Assembly (NCBI GenBank): GCA_017634065.1
Contig: JAGBOC010000010.1
Coordinates: 1-64,000, forward strand
DNA length: 64,000 bases
Direction: 5' to 3'
DNA from: Lachnospiraceae bacterium
Lineage (GTDB): Bacteria; Bacillota; Clostridia; Lachnospirales; Lachnospiraceae
Positions within the stretch are counted from its first letter, which is position 1, and each line of letters starts with the position of its first letter. Under the pieces are notes generated by a model, which worked only from the letters and a program-made list of their open reading frames with translations, was not told the origin of the DNA and ran no database searches. The position numbers and the translations under genes were made by a program. Below are positions 46,505 to 55,247 of this stretch, one piece after another.

Positions 46505-47745
46505 TATTCAACAAACGCATCCCATTTATATACTCCACCAGGATGCCAGAAAAGCCACTCGTTGATACCAGAATCTTCAACAGCTTTTATCTGTTCAATA
46601 TATTCTGCTACATCATATGTTTTATATTCAGTAAGATAATTCGCTGTAAATCCTTGAAGCCAAGGTCTTACTTTCCCATAGTGCATTGTCTCATCCCTTG
46701 TCTTTTCAACAGTATTTCTTGATGTATCAAGTGCACCCTTTACAGCTTCATAAGGCTTTAAATCAGGAACATCTAATCCAAAAGTCTTATTTGCATAATG
46801 TGAAGGGTAAACCATTGGGCAAAGATAGTCAACATTTTTGAGAAGAGTTGTATACTCCTGTCCAATTGAGTTTTGATCTTTATATGAATTCATAATAGCA
46901 CCAAAAACATCAATTGATACAAAAATATTCTCTTTGATGAGTTCTTGGTAAATATCTTGAGCAAGTTCTGTTATAACTTCAATTTTAGATTTATCATCTG
47001 GAAATACTACATTTCTCATACCAGAATCAGCCGAGAATCTAAAATAATCATACTGAACTTCATCAAAACCTGCTTTTGCACAACCTCTTCCTATTTCAAT
47101 CAAGTATTCTTTTACATCTTCATTATATGGGTTAAGCCAATAGTAACCAGTGTTATCGCGGTAATACTTACCATCTTTACGATGAATTGCAAGACTTGAA
47201 TCAAGTTTAGTTAAATAATTATCTAAAAATGAAGATACTCTTGCTATAAGATAAATGTCATTTTCTTTGCAGAGCTTTACAAATGCATCAATATCTTTGA
47301 TTTGTGGTTCTATTGTTTTCTTGCTCTTGACAAATTCATTATCGATATTAAATGTAATACGCCCTATCTCATCCTTTACGTCTACAACTATAGCATTTAT
47401 GCATGATTTCTTTATATTATCAAAAATTGGATTAAATCTTTCTTCTTTACCAACCACATATGCAGGTAAATATATGCCTTTAATCTCTCTTTCACTTCTT
47501 TTTCTTTCATTTATCAGTTGTTTAATATTTTCTGATATTTGAAAGTCTCTATCTTTTTTAGTGACTACTTGAGATTTTGGTTTTGAGTCTACTTTTTTTT
47601 CAAACGAAAACTCTATTGCATTATTTTGCTCTGTTTCTACAACTTCTACTCCATAATTTATAATTTGCTGATTAGAACAAGAACATAAAAATAATGCATC
47701 TAGCATTAAAACAATTGATATAAATATTCTAAAATATCTTCTCAT
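46504..47745 (-). CDS. Putative glycoside hydrolase lipoprotein (DUF4015 family)
   Basis: A lipoprotein signal ends in LCSC (about residue 23). The catalytic-type TIM barrel starts near 90 with EIKGIYLPAYVVG and continues to the C-terminus: AIVVDVKDEIGRITF, GFDEVQYDYFRF and CPMVYPSHY are typical DUF4015/putative glycosidase signatures. The acidic residues in DEVQYDYFRF are the likely catalytic region. No substrate is known for the family. It is directly followed by uvrC (stop and start adjoin) and preceded by rlmB. Confidence 0.85.
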   Translation of the reverse strand: MRRYFRIFISIVLMLDALFLCSCSNQQIINYGVEVVETEQNNAIEFSFEKKVDSKPKSQVVTKKDRDFQISENIKQLINERKRSEREIKGIYLPAYVVGKEERFNPIFDNIKKSCINAIVVDVKDEIGRITFNIDNEFVKSKKTIEPQIKDIDAFVKLCKENDIYLIARVSSFLDNYLTKLDSSLAIHRKDGKYYRDNTGYYWLNPYNEDVKEYLIEIGRGCAKAGFDEVQYDYFRFSADSGMRNVVFPDDKSKIEVITELAQDIYQELIKENIFVSIDVFGAIMNSYKDQNSIGQEYTTLLKNVDYLCPMVYPSHYANKTFGLDVPDLKPYEAVKGALDTSRNTVEKTRDETMHYGKVRPWLQGFTANYLTEYKTYDVAEYIEQIKAVEDSGINEWLFWHPGGVYKWDAFVE

Positions 47746-48504
47746 CTATAAACTTCTCTGCCTATTTACTTCTGACAATAAGATACCTGTTGCAACTGAC
47801 ACATTTAATGAATCTATACGCCCTTTCATCGGAATCTTTATCACATAATCACATTTTTCTTTTACAAGTCTCGATACACCTTTCCCTTCATTACCAACGA
47901 CAATGCATATATTGCCTTTTAAATTAACATCATACATTTTAGTTCCATCCATGTCAGCACAGGCAAACCACATACCTTGTTTTTTCAGTTCTTCTATAGT
48001 ATTACTTAAATTTGTAACACGTGCAATCTTCATATATTCTACAGCACCCGAAGATGCAGAAGCTACTGTCGGTGTAACCATAGCTTGATTTCTATTCTTT
48101 ATGATAATGCCATGAACTCCCATACATTCTGCCGACCTAATTATAGCTCCAAAATTATGTGGATCTTCTATCTCATCTAACATTACTATGAAAGCTTGTT
48201 CATTTTGACTTTTTGCAAAATCCAAAATATCTTCAACTTCACAATATCGAAAATCTTCTACATCGGCTATTATTCCCTGATGAGACTTTGTTTCAGACAT
48301 TGCATCAAGTTCTGTTCTTTCCAAAAAACTAATTATAGTTCCTGTTCTTTTTAAAGTATTTATTAATTGATTTATTCTCTCATCTTTAATACCCTTTAAA
48401 ACATATAGTTTTTTTATATCACGTTTAGCATTTAGGCATTCAAAAACTGCATTTTTTCCTTCAAGCCTATTTGGGGCATTATTTTTTTCAAAACTTTCTT
48501 TCAT
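47746..48504 (-). CDS. rlmB: 23S rRNA (guanosine-2'-O) methyltransferase RlmB-type
   Basis: A SPOUT (TrmH) enzyme. The N-terminal substrate-binding domain (about 14-90; LEGKNAVFECL) is followed by the knotted SAM domain with DEIEDPHNFGAIIRSAE, GNEGKGVSRL and IPMKGRIDSLNVSVA. The only reasonable start is the ATG at 48504, three bases after the mature 3' end of tRNA-Leu(CAG), with no ribosome site outside the tRNA acceptor stem. The paralogue TrmH is possible, but the N-terminal domain supports RlmB. Confidence 0.9.
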   Translation of the reverse strand: MKESFEKNNAPNRLEGKNAVFECLNAKRDIKKLYVLKGIKDERINQLINTLKRTGTIISFLERTELDAMSETKSHQGIIADVEDFRYCEVEDILDFAKSQNEQAFIVMLDEIEDPHNFGAIIRSAECMGVHGIIIKNRNQAMVTPTVASASSGAVEYMKIARVTNLSNTIEELKKQGMWFACADMDGTKMYDVNLKGNICIVVGNEGKGVSRLVKEKCDYVIKIPMKGRIDSLNVSVATGILLSEVNRQRSL

Positions 48505-48507
48505 ATA

Positions 48508-48587
48508 TGCACTCTAGGGGACTTGAACCCCTACGATTTCTCATATGTACCTGAAACATACGCGTCTGCCAATTCCGCCAAGAGTGC
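48508..48587 (-). tRNA. tRNA-Leu (anticodon CAG)
   Basis: An 80-base cloverleaf. The acceptor stem is GCACTCT / AGAGTGC with discriminator A. The D arm is GGCGGAATTGGCAGACGC, the anticodon stem TATGT/ACATA with loop TTCAGGT (anticodon CAG), and the T arm TAGGGG-TTCAAGT-CCCCTA in part. No CCA is encoded. It lies 6 bases after the mrnC stop and 3 bases before rlmB, so it is co-transcribed with both. Confidence 0.94.
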
Positions 48588-48593
48588 TTGACA

Positions 48594-49037
48594 TTATTTA
48601 ATCTCTGAAATTATAGCATTCAAAATCTCAATCAATCTTTCTTCATTTTGATAATATAAAAGTCCAAGCACAGCTTCGAGTCCAGTTGCTTTTCGATATT
48701 CTACTATTGATGAATTTTTAGATTTAGAATGTGAGTGAGCATTTCTAGCATGTTTGAAAAAGTTAATCTCTTCTTCAGTAAACACATTATCTACAAGATA
48801 GTCTGATAATTTCGATTGCGTTTTTGCACAGACTAATTCAGAGTTTTTTTTATGTAGTTCATTGATTTTTATTTTATCAGCAAACTTTCTGTTTAAATAA
48901 TCTCTAGTAAATAAATCAAAAATTGTATCTCCAACATAAGCAAGTTTTAATACTTGCTCATTTTGTGGTTCATTCAATTTCTCATCTATATCAAGAGTTT
49001 TTAACCCTAAAATCAAGTTCTTTAGATTTTCTTCCAT
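48594..49037 (-). CDS. mrnC: Mini-ribonuclease III
   Basis: A stand-alone RNase III catalytic domain without a double-stranded RNA-binding domain, 147 residues. The signature helix LAYVGDTIFDLFTRDYL carries the catalytic acidic residues, with NAHSHSKSKNSS and YRKATGLEAVLGLLYY near the C-terminus. It matures 23S rRNA in Bacillus. As in Bacillus it directly follows cysS (16-base overlap) and is near rlmB. Confidence 0.93.
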   Translation of the reverse strand: MEENLKNLILGLKTLDIDEKLNEPQNEQVLKLAYVGDTIFDLFTRDYLNRKFADKIKINELHKKNSELVCAKTQSKLSDYLVDNVFTEEEINFFKHARNAHSHSKSKNSSIVEYRKATGLEAVLGLLYYQNEERLIEILNAIISEIK

Positions 49038-50506
49038 TTAACTCCTTGTCTAGTATCTTCTAACTCTATACCCATATCTAAAAGTTTCTTTCTTATTTCA
49101 TCAGCAAGTGCATAATTCTTATTCTTTTTAGCCTCTGATCTTTCACTTATCAAGCTATTTATTAAAGATTCATCAACACCTATAGCATTATCACTTATAT
49201 CTATCCCTAAAATGTCTAATAGTGTATTAATTATAAGTAAAAGAGAGTTCAAAAATGCTATGCAACTTTTTTCATTGACATTTTGGTTTGCCACCCTGAC
49301 AATCTCATAGATTTGTGTTTCAGCATCTGATGTATTGAAATCATCATCAAGTTTATCAAAATACTCTTTAATGTATTCACATATTTTATCAAATGCTGAT
49401 AATTCTTCAGGAGAAAACTCTGAATTCGTTTTCAAATCAACTATTAATTCATCAAAATCATCAATAGTAGAGAGTTTTGAATTATCAGATATATTTATTC
49501 CTTTATTATTTAGAGTAAACTTTATATTATTAATACAGTTTTTAATTCTTTCTAAACTTGCCTTGCTTGATTCCATAAGTTCAAATGAAAAATTAAGCAT
49601 CGACCTATACTGTGTAGAGAGCATAAAAAGTCTTAGTACACTTCCATCAAACTTTGATAAGACATCTCTTACAGTAAAAAAATTACCAAGTGATTTACTC
49701 ATTTTTTGGTTATTAATATTTAAAAATGCATTATGCATCCAGTATCTTGCATATGGAGCTCCATATAATGGTTCATATTGGGCAATCTCGTTTTCGTGGT
49801 GAGGAAAAACAAGGTCTTCACCACCAGCATGTATATCAAGAGCCCCTCCACAGTATTTTGGTGCCATAACACAACATTCTGTGTGCCAACCTGGGCGTCC
49901 ATCACACCATGGACTTTCCCAATATGGCTCACCTTCTTTTTTAGGCTTCCAAAGCACAAAATCTGTTGATGTCTTTTTATCTTCTTCGCCTGATACTTTT
50001 AAATCTCTAAATCCAGATTGTAAGTCATCAATATTCTTATGTGAAAGTTTCCCATACTCACTAAATCTTGTAGTATCATAGTAAACAGTACCATCTTTAC
50101 CAATATAGGCATAACCTTTATCAATTAACTTATTTATAAGGTCAATCATTCCATCAATTTCTTTTGTGGCAAGTGGATGAGTAGTTGCAGGTAGAATATT
50201 CATAGCCCTCATATCTTTTTTACATTCATCTATAAATCTACTTGCAAGTTCTTCTGGAGTTATATTAAGTTCATTTGCCCTATTAATTATTTTATCATCA
50301 ATATCAGTAAAATTAGAAACATAGTTTACATCATACCCTAAAAATGTAAGATAACGTCTGAAAGAATCAAAAACTATCATAGGTCTAGCATTTCCAATAT
50401 GTATAAAATCATATACAGTTGGACCACAGACATACATTCTAACCTTCATAGGTTCAATAGTTTCAAATTCTTCTTTTCTCTTTGACAATGAATTATATAT
50501 TTTCAT
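49022..50506 (-). CDS. cysS: Cysteinyl-tRNA synthetase
   Basis: A class I synthetase that charges tRNA-Cys. The HIGH motif is HIGNARP, the KMSKS loop is KMSKSLGNF, and zinc ligands are in MYVCGPTVYDF, HTECCVM and HAGGEDLVFPHHENE. The C-terminal helical anticodon domain ends in LEDTRQGVKWK. At 494 residues it is slightly longer than usual (about 465), mostly from a loop near 300-350. A site AAGGGT precedes the ATG. No T-box is seen in the 20 bases upstream. Confidence 0.96.
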   Translation of the reverse strand: MKIYNSLSKRKEEFETIEPMKVRMYVCGPTVYDFIHIGNARPMIVFDSFRRYLTFLGYDVNYVSNFTDIDDKIINRANELNITPEELASRFIDECKKDMRAMNILPATTHPLATKEIDGMIDLINKLIDKGYAYIGKDGTVYYDTTRFSEYGKLSHKNIDDLQSGFRDLKVSGEEDKKTSTDFVLWKPKKEGEPYWESPWCDGRPGWHTECCVMAPKYCGGALDIHAGGEDLVFPHHENEIAQYEPLYGAPYARYWMHNAFLNINNQKMSKSLGNFFTVRDVLSKFDGSVLRLFMLSTQYRSMLNFSFELMESSKASLERIKNCINNIKFTLNNKGINISDNSKLSTIDDFDELIVDLKTNSEFSPEELSAFDKICEYIKEYFDKLDDDFNTSDAETQIYEIVRVANQNVNEKSCIAFLNSLLLIINTLLDILGIDISDNAIGVDESLINSLISERSEAKKNKNYALADEIRKKLLDMGIELEDTRQGVKWKKI

Positions 50507-50527
50507 ATTATTACCCTTACTTTGCTA

Positions 50528-51037
50528 TTATTTATAAAGTTCTATTAAAGTGATAGACCTTACGGCAATTCCTTCACCACTACCTGTGAAACCAAGACCT
50601 TCTTCTGTTGTTGCTTTTATGCTTACTTGATTCAGATCAATATTTAAAGCATCCGCTATGTTTTTTCTCATTTCATCTATATAATCTCTTAATTTTGGTT
50701 TTTGACAAATAATTGTTGAGTCAATATTACATATCGTAAACTTATCTACATCTTTAATTTTTCCACTACTTATGCTTTCATTTATTATTCTTAAAGTATT
50801 ATTTAATAATTTTAAAGAAGAGATATTCCTATACTGCTCATCAGAATCTGGAAAATACTTGCCAATATCACCTAAAGCACATGCTCCCAGCAGAGAATCC
50901 ATTACTGAATGCAAAAGCACATCTGCATCACTATGGCCAAGTAAACCTTTTTCATATGGTATTTTTACTCCACCTAAAATTAAGTCTCTATCAGGAACCA
51001 ACTTATGAACATCATATCCTTCACCAATTCGATACAT
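50528..51037 (-). CDS. ispF: 2-C-methyl-D-erythritol 2,4-cyclodiphosphate synthase
   Basis: The fifth enzyme of the MEP pathway. Metal-binding DVHKL and [18 protein letters not shown] are at the N-terminus, and [18 protein letters not shown] at the C-terminus. At 169 residues it is a few residues longer than usual, in the loop near 85-95. It begins 5 bases after the DUF2156 gene, whose last codons supply the AAGG ribosome site. Confidence 0.95.
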   Translation of the reverse strand: MYRIGEGYDVHKLVPDRDLILGGVKIPYEKGLLGHSDADVLLHSVMDSLLGACALGDIGKYFPDSDEQYRNISSLKLLNNTLRIINESISSGKIKDVDKFTICNIDSTIICQKPKLRDYIDEMRKNIADALNIDLNQVSIKATTEEGLGFTGSGEGIAVRSITLIELYK

Positions 51038-51042
51038 AATAT

Positions 51043-51930
51043 TTATACCTTATATTCTTTTACAATTAATCTTTTAGGTGCAGCTATATCTAATGGATGA
51101 TAACATGTTTTTGTATACTTTAAATCTTCATCCCCTGCATCATCTTCCATATTTACAAACTTAACATCCGAATTAACAAGTTTTAGATACTCTGTAATTA
51201 TAAACTGTGCAACACCTCTATAATTTTTGTCAATCTTCATAATATGTAGATATACTGTATTTTTTATAGTTTCACCTAAAACAAATCCGATAATTTCTCC
51301 CTTATACAGAGCTAGAATCCCATCATAATGATATTTTTCAAAATTATCTATTACTTCAAAACTATATTTAAGTTCATCTTTATACATATTTTCAGCATTT
51401 TCTTTATACGGATTCTTCACTTTCAAAATAAAATCTTTCAATTTATTCACATTGTTTTTATCTACATTCAAAACTTGTGTATCTGCAAAGGTCTTCTTAA
51501 AAAAGTTTAAATGATTCTTTTGACCATGAAGCTTTCTTCCAGATAGATTCTTTAGTGTTTCAAAATCATATATATAATCAGAACCCGTAGTTTGATATAA
51601 TTCATAAGTAAAGTATTTATCACAAATCTCAAGCTCTTGTCCTAAAACTGGATACAAAGCAAGAAGTATATTTTGTTCTTTCGCATAAGAAGACAATTTA
51701 TAAATTGCATTATCTAAATTACTTGTCATAGGCAAACAATATAAATTGCCATTTCTCTTGCCTTCAATTCTCATAAAAAGCGAGTCATCTTCTATAGCGA
51801 ACTCTGTATTAAGCCATTCTCTCCAAGCAAAAAAACCTCCTAATGTATTATAATTTAGTCCCGTATTATATTTTAAAAAATACTCGCGAACAATATCTAT
51901 GTCGTCAAATCTCATTTTTTTAAATATCAT
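51043..51930 (-). CDS. DUF2156-type acyltransferase-like protein
   Basis: 295 residues with two GNAT-like halves, of the soluble DUF2156 type related to the C-terminal domain of phosphatidylglycerol lysyltransferase. Visible cues are [29 protein letters not shown] (about 130-146), [13 protein letters not shown] and [21 protein letters not shown]. There are no membrane helices, so it would act in the cytosol, possibly on aminoacyl groups. Its ATG overlaps the preceding stop (TAATATG). Confidence 0.82.
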   Translation of the reverse strand: MIFKKMRFDDIDIVREYFLKYNTGLNYNTLGGFFAWREWLNTEFAIEDDSLFMRIEGKRNGNLYCLPMTSNLDNAIYKLSSYAKEQNILLALYPVLGQELEICDKYFTYELYQTTGSDYIYDFETLKNLSGRKLHGQKNHLNFFKKTFADTQVLNVDKNNVNKLKDFILKVKNPYKENAENMYKDELKYSFEVIDNFEKYHYDGILALYKGEIIGFVLGETIKNTVYLHIMKIDKNYRGVAQFIITEYLKLVNSDVKFVNMEDDAGDEDLKYTKTCYHPLDIAAPKRLIVKEYKV

Positions 51931-51931
51931 A

Positions 51932-52468
51932 TTATCTAATCGCTATAAAATCCTTTTCAACTTTACTATTTTTATAGTCTCCATCAATCCACATTCCTAA
52001 AAACTCATCAACATTTATAAGCCTAATATTATTATAATATGGTTCAAAACATACTATAACATCATTCTCAATACTGCCTCCAAGCCTATAAAAACCTATT
52101 AATACCATCCAGTGCGAATAATTATACATTGACTCAAGCATAATGCCATAACCGTCATTCATAAGATTAAGAACCAAATCAAAATCAATTGATTTACAGT
52201 CACAGCCATATTTTACATCAAAATCATCTAATAAGCCTATTTTTTTGATATCTTTTGAGTAATGCGGACCTGGCTTTAATTTATAATTCTTAATATAATA
52301 GTCTTCTGAATAGACTTTATGATCTGTTGCAGATAAAATAGTTCTAATACATGCAAGTGAACAAGTCCAGTCTCTTTCTTGCTTATAGAGTTTATGAACA
52401 TTAAAACTAATACTTGATTTGAAATTGATTACATTATCATGCTTATAATATTCTTTAATTCTCTTCAT
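51932..52468 (-). CDS. Small cysteine-peptidase-like protein (C39/papain fold)
   Basis: 178 residues from the chosen ATG at 52468 (AGGAG 8 bases upstream). Catalytic-type Cys is in DWTCSLACIRTIL, His in YSHWMVLIGFY and an acidic residue in VCFEPYY, the Cys-His-Asp/Asn order of peptidase C39-like enzymes. It resembles the bacterial relatives of the plant GC1 (Guanylate_cyc_2) family. There is no signal peptide and no ABC transporter nearby, so bacteriocin processing is not supported. It overlaps the preceding 512-residue gene by 14 bases, suggesting they work together. Confidence 0.65.
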   Translation of the reverse strand: MKRIKEYYKHDNVINFKSSISFNVHKLYKQERDWTCSLACIRTILSATDHKVYSEDYYIKNYKLKPGPHYSKDIKKIGLLDDFDVKYGCDCKSIDFDLVLNLMNDGYGIMLESMYNYSHWMVLIGFYRLGGSIENDVIVCFEPYYNNIRLINVDEFLGMWIDGDYKNSKVEKDFIAIR

Positions 52469-53993
52469 TGTTTGCTCCTGTAGTTTGTTCATTTTTACTA
52501 TCTGTGTCACTATTTTTCTTAAGTAAATATCTATATAATATATATGCAAGTGAAATAGCAACAAGTGACAATATATAAGATATTTTTACATTATTTATGA
52601 AATTGTCTACTATACCGCTTATCATTCCAAACAATGATATTGCCGAAATCAAGAATAAAAAATTATTTTTAATTTCATTTTCTTGTCTCTCAATTTCTCG
52701 ACGATTAACTGCTATCATATCTTGCAAAATACTCTTATTTTCCTCGTATTTCTCATAAACTGAATCAATCCCAAACTTCTTTGCAATCCTATATGCGGAT
52801 TCTCGTACTGTAGGGAAATTGATTGATTCAAAATCAGCAAATCGTGTTGCCTTTGACATATCAAAACTTATTTCATCAATGACACCAGAGTTATTTCCTT
52901 TTGTAGTTATTTCAGAATCTTGTGCACTTAATAGATTTTTATATATTTTGTCCATTGCAGCATCTTGCATTAGTATCAATTCAACGAAAAATGTTTCAAG
53001 AACCTCATACTCATATCTTACATAATAATTCTCTACAAAATCCTTTTCAACTTCTATCATTGTAGATCTTGATACATAAACCTCTGCAGTATCATATATA
53101 GCTATGTTTTCATTATTAACATTTTCTAAAAAAGTGCCACCAATTTTTCCCATTGGTATTTCTTCATTAGCCAAAGTATTGATAATCTCTCTTTTTGTAA
53201 CATTATTGTCACAAAATACCATACTTCTTCTGCGTCCAAATGGTCTAAGTTCTAAACGTTCAAGTAAATCATTAATGCCATTAGACTCGACGTTTTTGTG
53301 CTTAAAAATAAGTTTATCCGATAAATAATTGGATAATATCTTGTTAGCTCCAAAAGTTACATTTGGTATATATATTTCCAATACACATATCTTTGTATCC
53401 TGATGATAAGCTATCTCAAGGAATCCACGTGCATTAAAGCCTTCGTCTTTAATTATTACATTTACTTCCCCAAGCAAATATCTAACAATTTTTTTAAAGT
53501 ATTCATTTCCAAACTCTTCTTTAATCATTTTCGCAAACCCATTTGCTCTTAACAATGAAAGCTCATGGTTGTAAGTGATAAAATCTTTATCGGTTATCCC
53601 CTTTTTCGTCTTACAAGGTATAAGAAGATTTAAATCACAATGATTCATACCCATATTGGAAGCAAAGTTTGAATTGATGTCTTCAAGTGACAAAATATCA
53701 GAAGAACTATTTTTTGACACTTTAAAATATGAATATGTATCCTTTTCTAATACTTCAAGTTTCTTAAAATCTATAGCCGACTCAAATGCATCTAATTTGT
53801 AAACACCATTATTCGTTACACTAATTATTTTAGCATCAATACTTTCATCTCTCGATGTCTCAAGATAAAACCTATTTTTTTCATCAAAACAAATCTTATA
53901 ACCATTTAACTTAATGTCATTTACATGTTCAAACTGTATGTTAAGTGGCTTGATTATATCATCTATAATTCTATTATTTACTATAAGATGCAT
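52455..53993 (-). CDS. Unknown protein with C-terminal membrane anchor (512 aa)
   Basis: I do not recognise this protein. From the ATG at 53993 it has about 440 cytosolic residues with mixed alpha/beta character. A charged coiled-coil segment (REIERQENEIK, about 430-445) follows, then two membrane helices (about 448-500) and a short polar tail. No catalytic motif is evident. An in-frame TTG at 54014 overlaps the ribosome site GAGGA and is not used in my model. Its ATG is one base after the yqeY stop, and its end overlaps the C39-like peptidase gene. Confidence 0.7.
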   Translation of the reverse strand: MHLIVNNRIIDDIIKPLNIQFEHVNDIKLNGYKICFDEKNRFYLETSRDESIDAKIISVTNNGVYKLDAFESAIDFKKLEVLEKDTYSYFKVSKNSSSDILSLEDINSNFASNMGMNHCDLNLLIPCKTKKGITDKDFITYNHELSLLRANGFAKMIKEEFGNEYFKKIVRYLLGEVNVIIKDEGFNARGFLEIAYHQDTKICVLEIYIPNVTFGANKILSNYLSDKLIFKHKNVESNGINDLLERLELRPFGRRRSMVFCDNNVTKREIINTLANEEIPMGKIGGTFLENVNNENIAIYDTAEVYVSRSTMIEVEKDFVENYYVRYEYEVLETFFVELILMQDAAMDKIYKNLLSAQDSEITTKGNNSGVIDEISFDMSKATRFADFESINFPTVRESAYRIAKKFGIDSVYEKYEENKSILQDMIAVNRREIERQENEIKNNFLFLISAISLFGMISGIVDNFINNVKISYILSLVAISLAYILYRYLLKKNSDTDSKNEQTTGANNEEN

Positions 53994-53994
53994 A

Positions 53995-54438
53995 CTATTT
54001 GCACAATTCCTCAACTATTTCATTTATAAGCTTCCCATCAGCCTTCCCTTTAAGTTCTGGCATAATATTTTTCATAATAAGCCCTTTGTTCTTTCCTGCA
54101 ACAACATCAGCAAATTTTTCATTAATGAGCTTGATAATTTCTTCTTTGCTCATTAACTTTGGTGCATAGGCTTCTACATATGCATATCGATTCTTAAACT
54201 CTGTAAGTAAATCAGTTCTATCAGCAGGGCAAGAATCAATTTGTTCTTTGATAGTCTTTAATTCTTTAAGAACTACTTGAGAAACTATATCATCTGGTAT
54301 ATTGACTCTATCTCCTCCTTTATCTATCACAATTTTCTTTGCTGAATCAATTAAAGATGAAATTGCTAACTTTTTCTCGGTATTCTTTTCTTTCATAGCT
54401 AAAACTTGGTCAGCTCTTATTTTTTCAATTAATAACAT
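53995..54438 (-). CDS. YqeY/GatB-C-terminal-like protein
   Basis: 147 residues of the GatB_Yqey family: an all-helical protein related to the tRNA-binding tail of the GatB amidotransferase subunit (MKEKNTEKKLAISSL, MSKEEIIKLINEKFADV, MKNIMPELKGKADGKLINEIV). A role in tRNA-linked metabolism is suggested by homology only. An excellent AGGAGG site lies 6 bases before the ATG. Confidence 0.88.
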   Translation of the reverse strand: MLLIEKIRADQVLAMKEKNTEKKLAISSLIDSAKKIVIDKGGDRVNIPDDIVSQVVLKELKTIKEQIDSCPADRTDLLTEFKNRYAYVEAYAPKLMSKEEIIKLINEKFADVVAGKNKGLIMKNIMPELKGKADGKLINEIVEELCK

Positions 54439-54456
54439 AACTTCCTCCTATATTTG

Positions 54457-55245
54457 TTAAACATTCCAATATGAAAAAAATAGTATTCCATATAGTACCA
54501 ACATATGAAGCGGGTAAAAAAAGTAACTTAATCTTTTTAAATCAAAATAGCCTTTTTGCCCGTCGTAAAAATATATAAAAAAAACAGATAATGCGCCAAA
54601 ACCATAATACCTATTAATGCTCATAAGCAAAGTTATAATAAGTACAATTAAACATTTAGCATTTAAATCATGTCGTAACATATACATAAAATATATGAGA
54701 ATTATACCTTCAATAGAATAATCGGTTCTTAAGAAATAGCATACGACTGTAGCGCCTATCGCAGGAATAACTGATAAAAATTCAGAAATTGAGTTAAGCA
54801 TTTTTACTACAACAAGCATAATAAGTGCAATAAAATATGTAAATAAAACATTCTGTTTCATCAAGCAGTCTATTGAAAGGCACTTATTAAATATCATTAA
54901 ATCAAATGGTATTTCAGAAATAACAGCAAATAACAGAACTCTCAAAGCATACTTAAATATATTACTTGTCTTTCTAAATCCTTCTGTTATGAGAAAGGCA
55001 AAGATTGGAAAAGAAATCCTACCTATCATTCTTAAAAAAGTATATAGTGCTAACCAGGACTTTGCTTCAGGAAGTGAAATAGCATTTTCATATAGTTCTG
55101 TATCATATCCATATAATTTGCCATTTAAGATTAGAACATATGCTATATGATCTATTAGCATACTAATCATAGCAACTATCGTTAATACATTATGAGAAAA
55201 ACCTATTTCTCGTCTTTTACTTTCAAGCCATCTTAATATATTCAA
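54457..55245 (-). CDS. TraX-family membrane protein
   Basis: 262 residues with about eight hydrophobic helices. TraX-family signatures are IVAMISMLIDHIAYV, RMIGRISFPIFAFLITEG and FAVISEIPFDLMI. In F plasmid TraX acetylates pilin, but chromosomal homologues in Firmicutes are not tied to conjugation; an acyltransferase-type role is inference. The start codon is TTG at 55245, with GGAG inside the last codons of metG 8 bases upstream. Confidence 0.82.
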   Translation of the reverse strand: MNILRWLESKRREIGFSHNVLTIVAMISMLIDHIAYVLILNGKLYGYDTELYENAISLPEAKSWLALYTFLRMIGRISFPIFAFLITEGFRKTSNIFKYALRVLLFAVISEIPFDLMIFNKCLSIDCLMKQNVLFTYFIALIMLVVVKMLNSISEFLSVIPAIGATVVCYFLRTDYSIEGIILIYFMYMLRHDLNAKCLIVLIITLLMSINRYYGFGALSVFFIYFYDGQKGYFDLKRLSYFFYPLHMLVLYGILFFSYWNV

Positions 55246-55247
55246 AA

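Noticed and set aside
51932-52468. A bacteriocin-processing C39 peptidase.
   Set aside because: No ABC transporter domain, no double-glycine precursor peptide and no secretion signal are visible.
54457-55245. TraX as a sign of a conjugative element.
   Set aside because: There are no other transfer genes. Chromosomal TraX-family genes beside housekeeping genes are common in Firmicutes.
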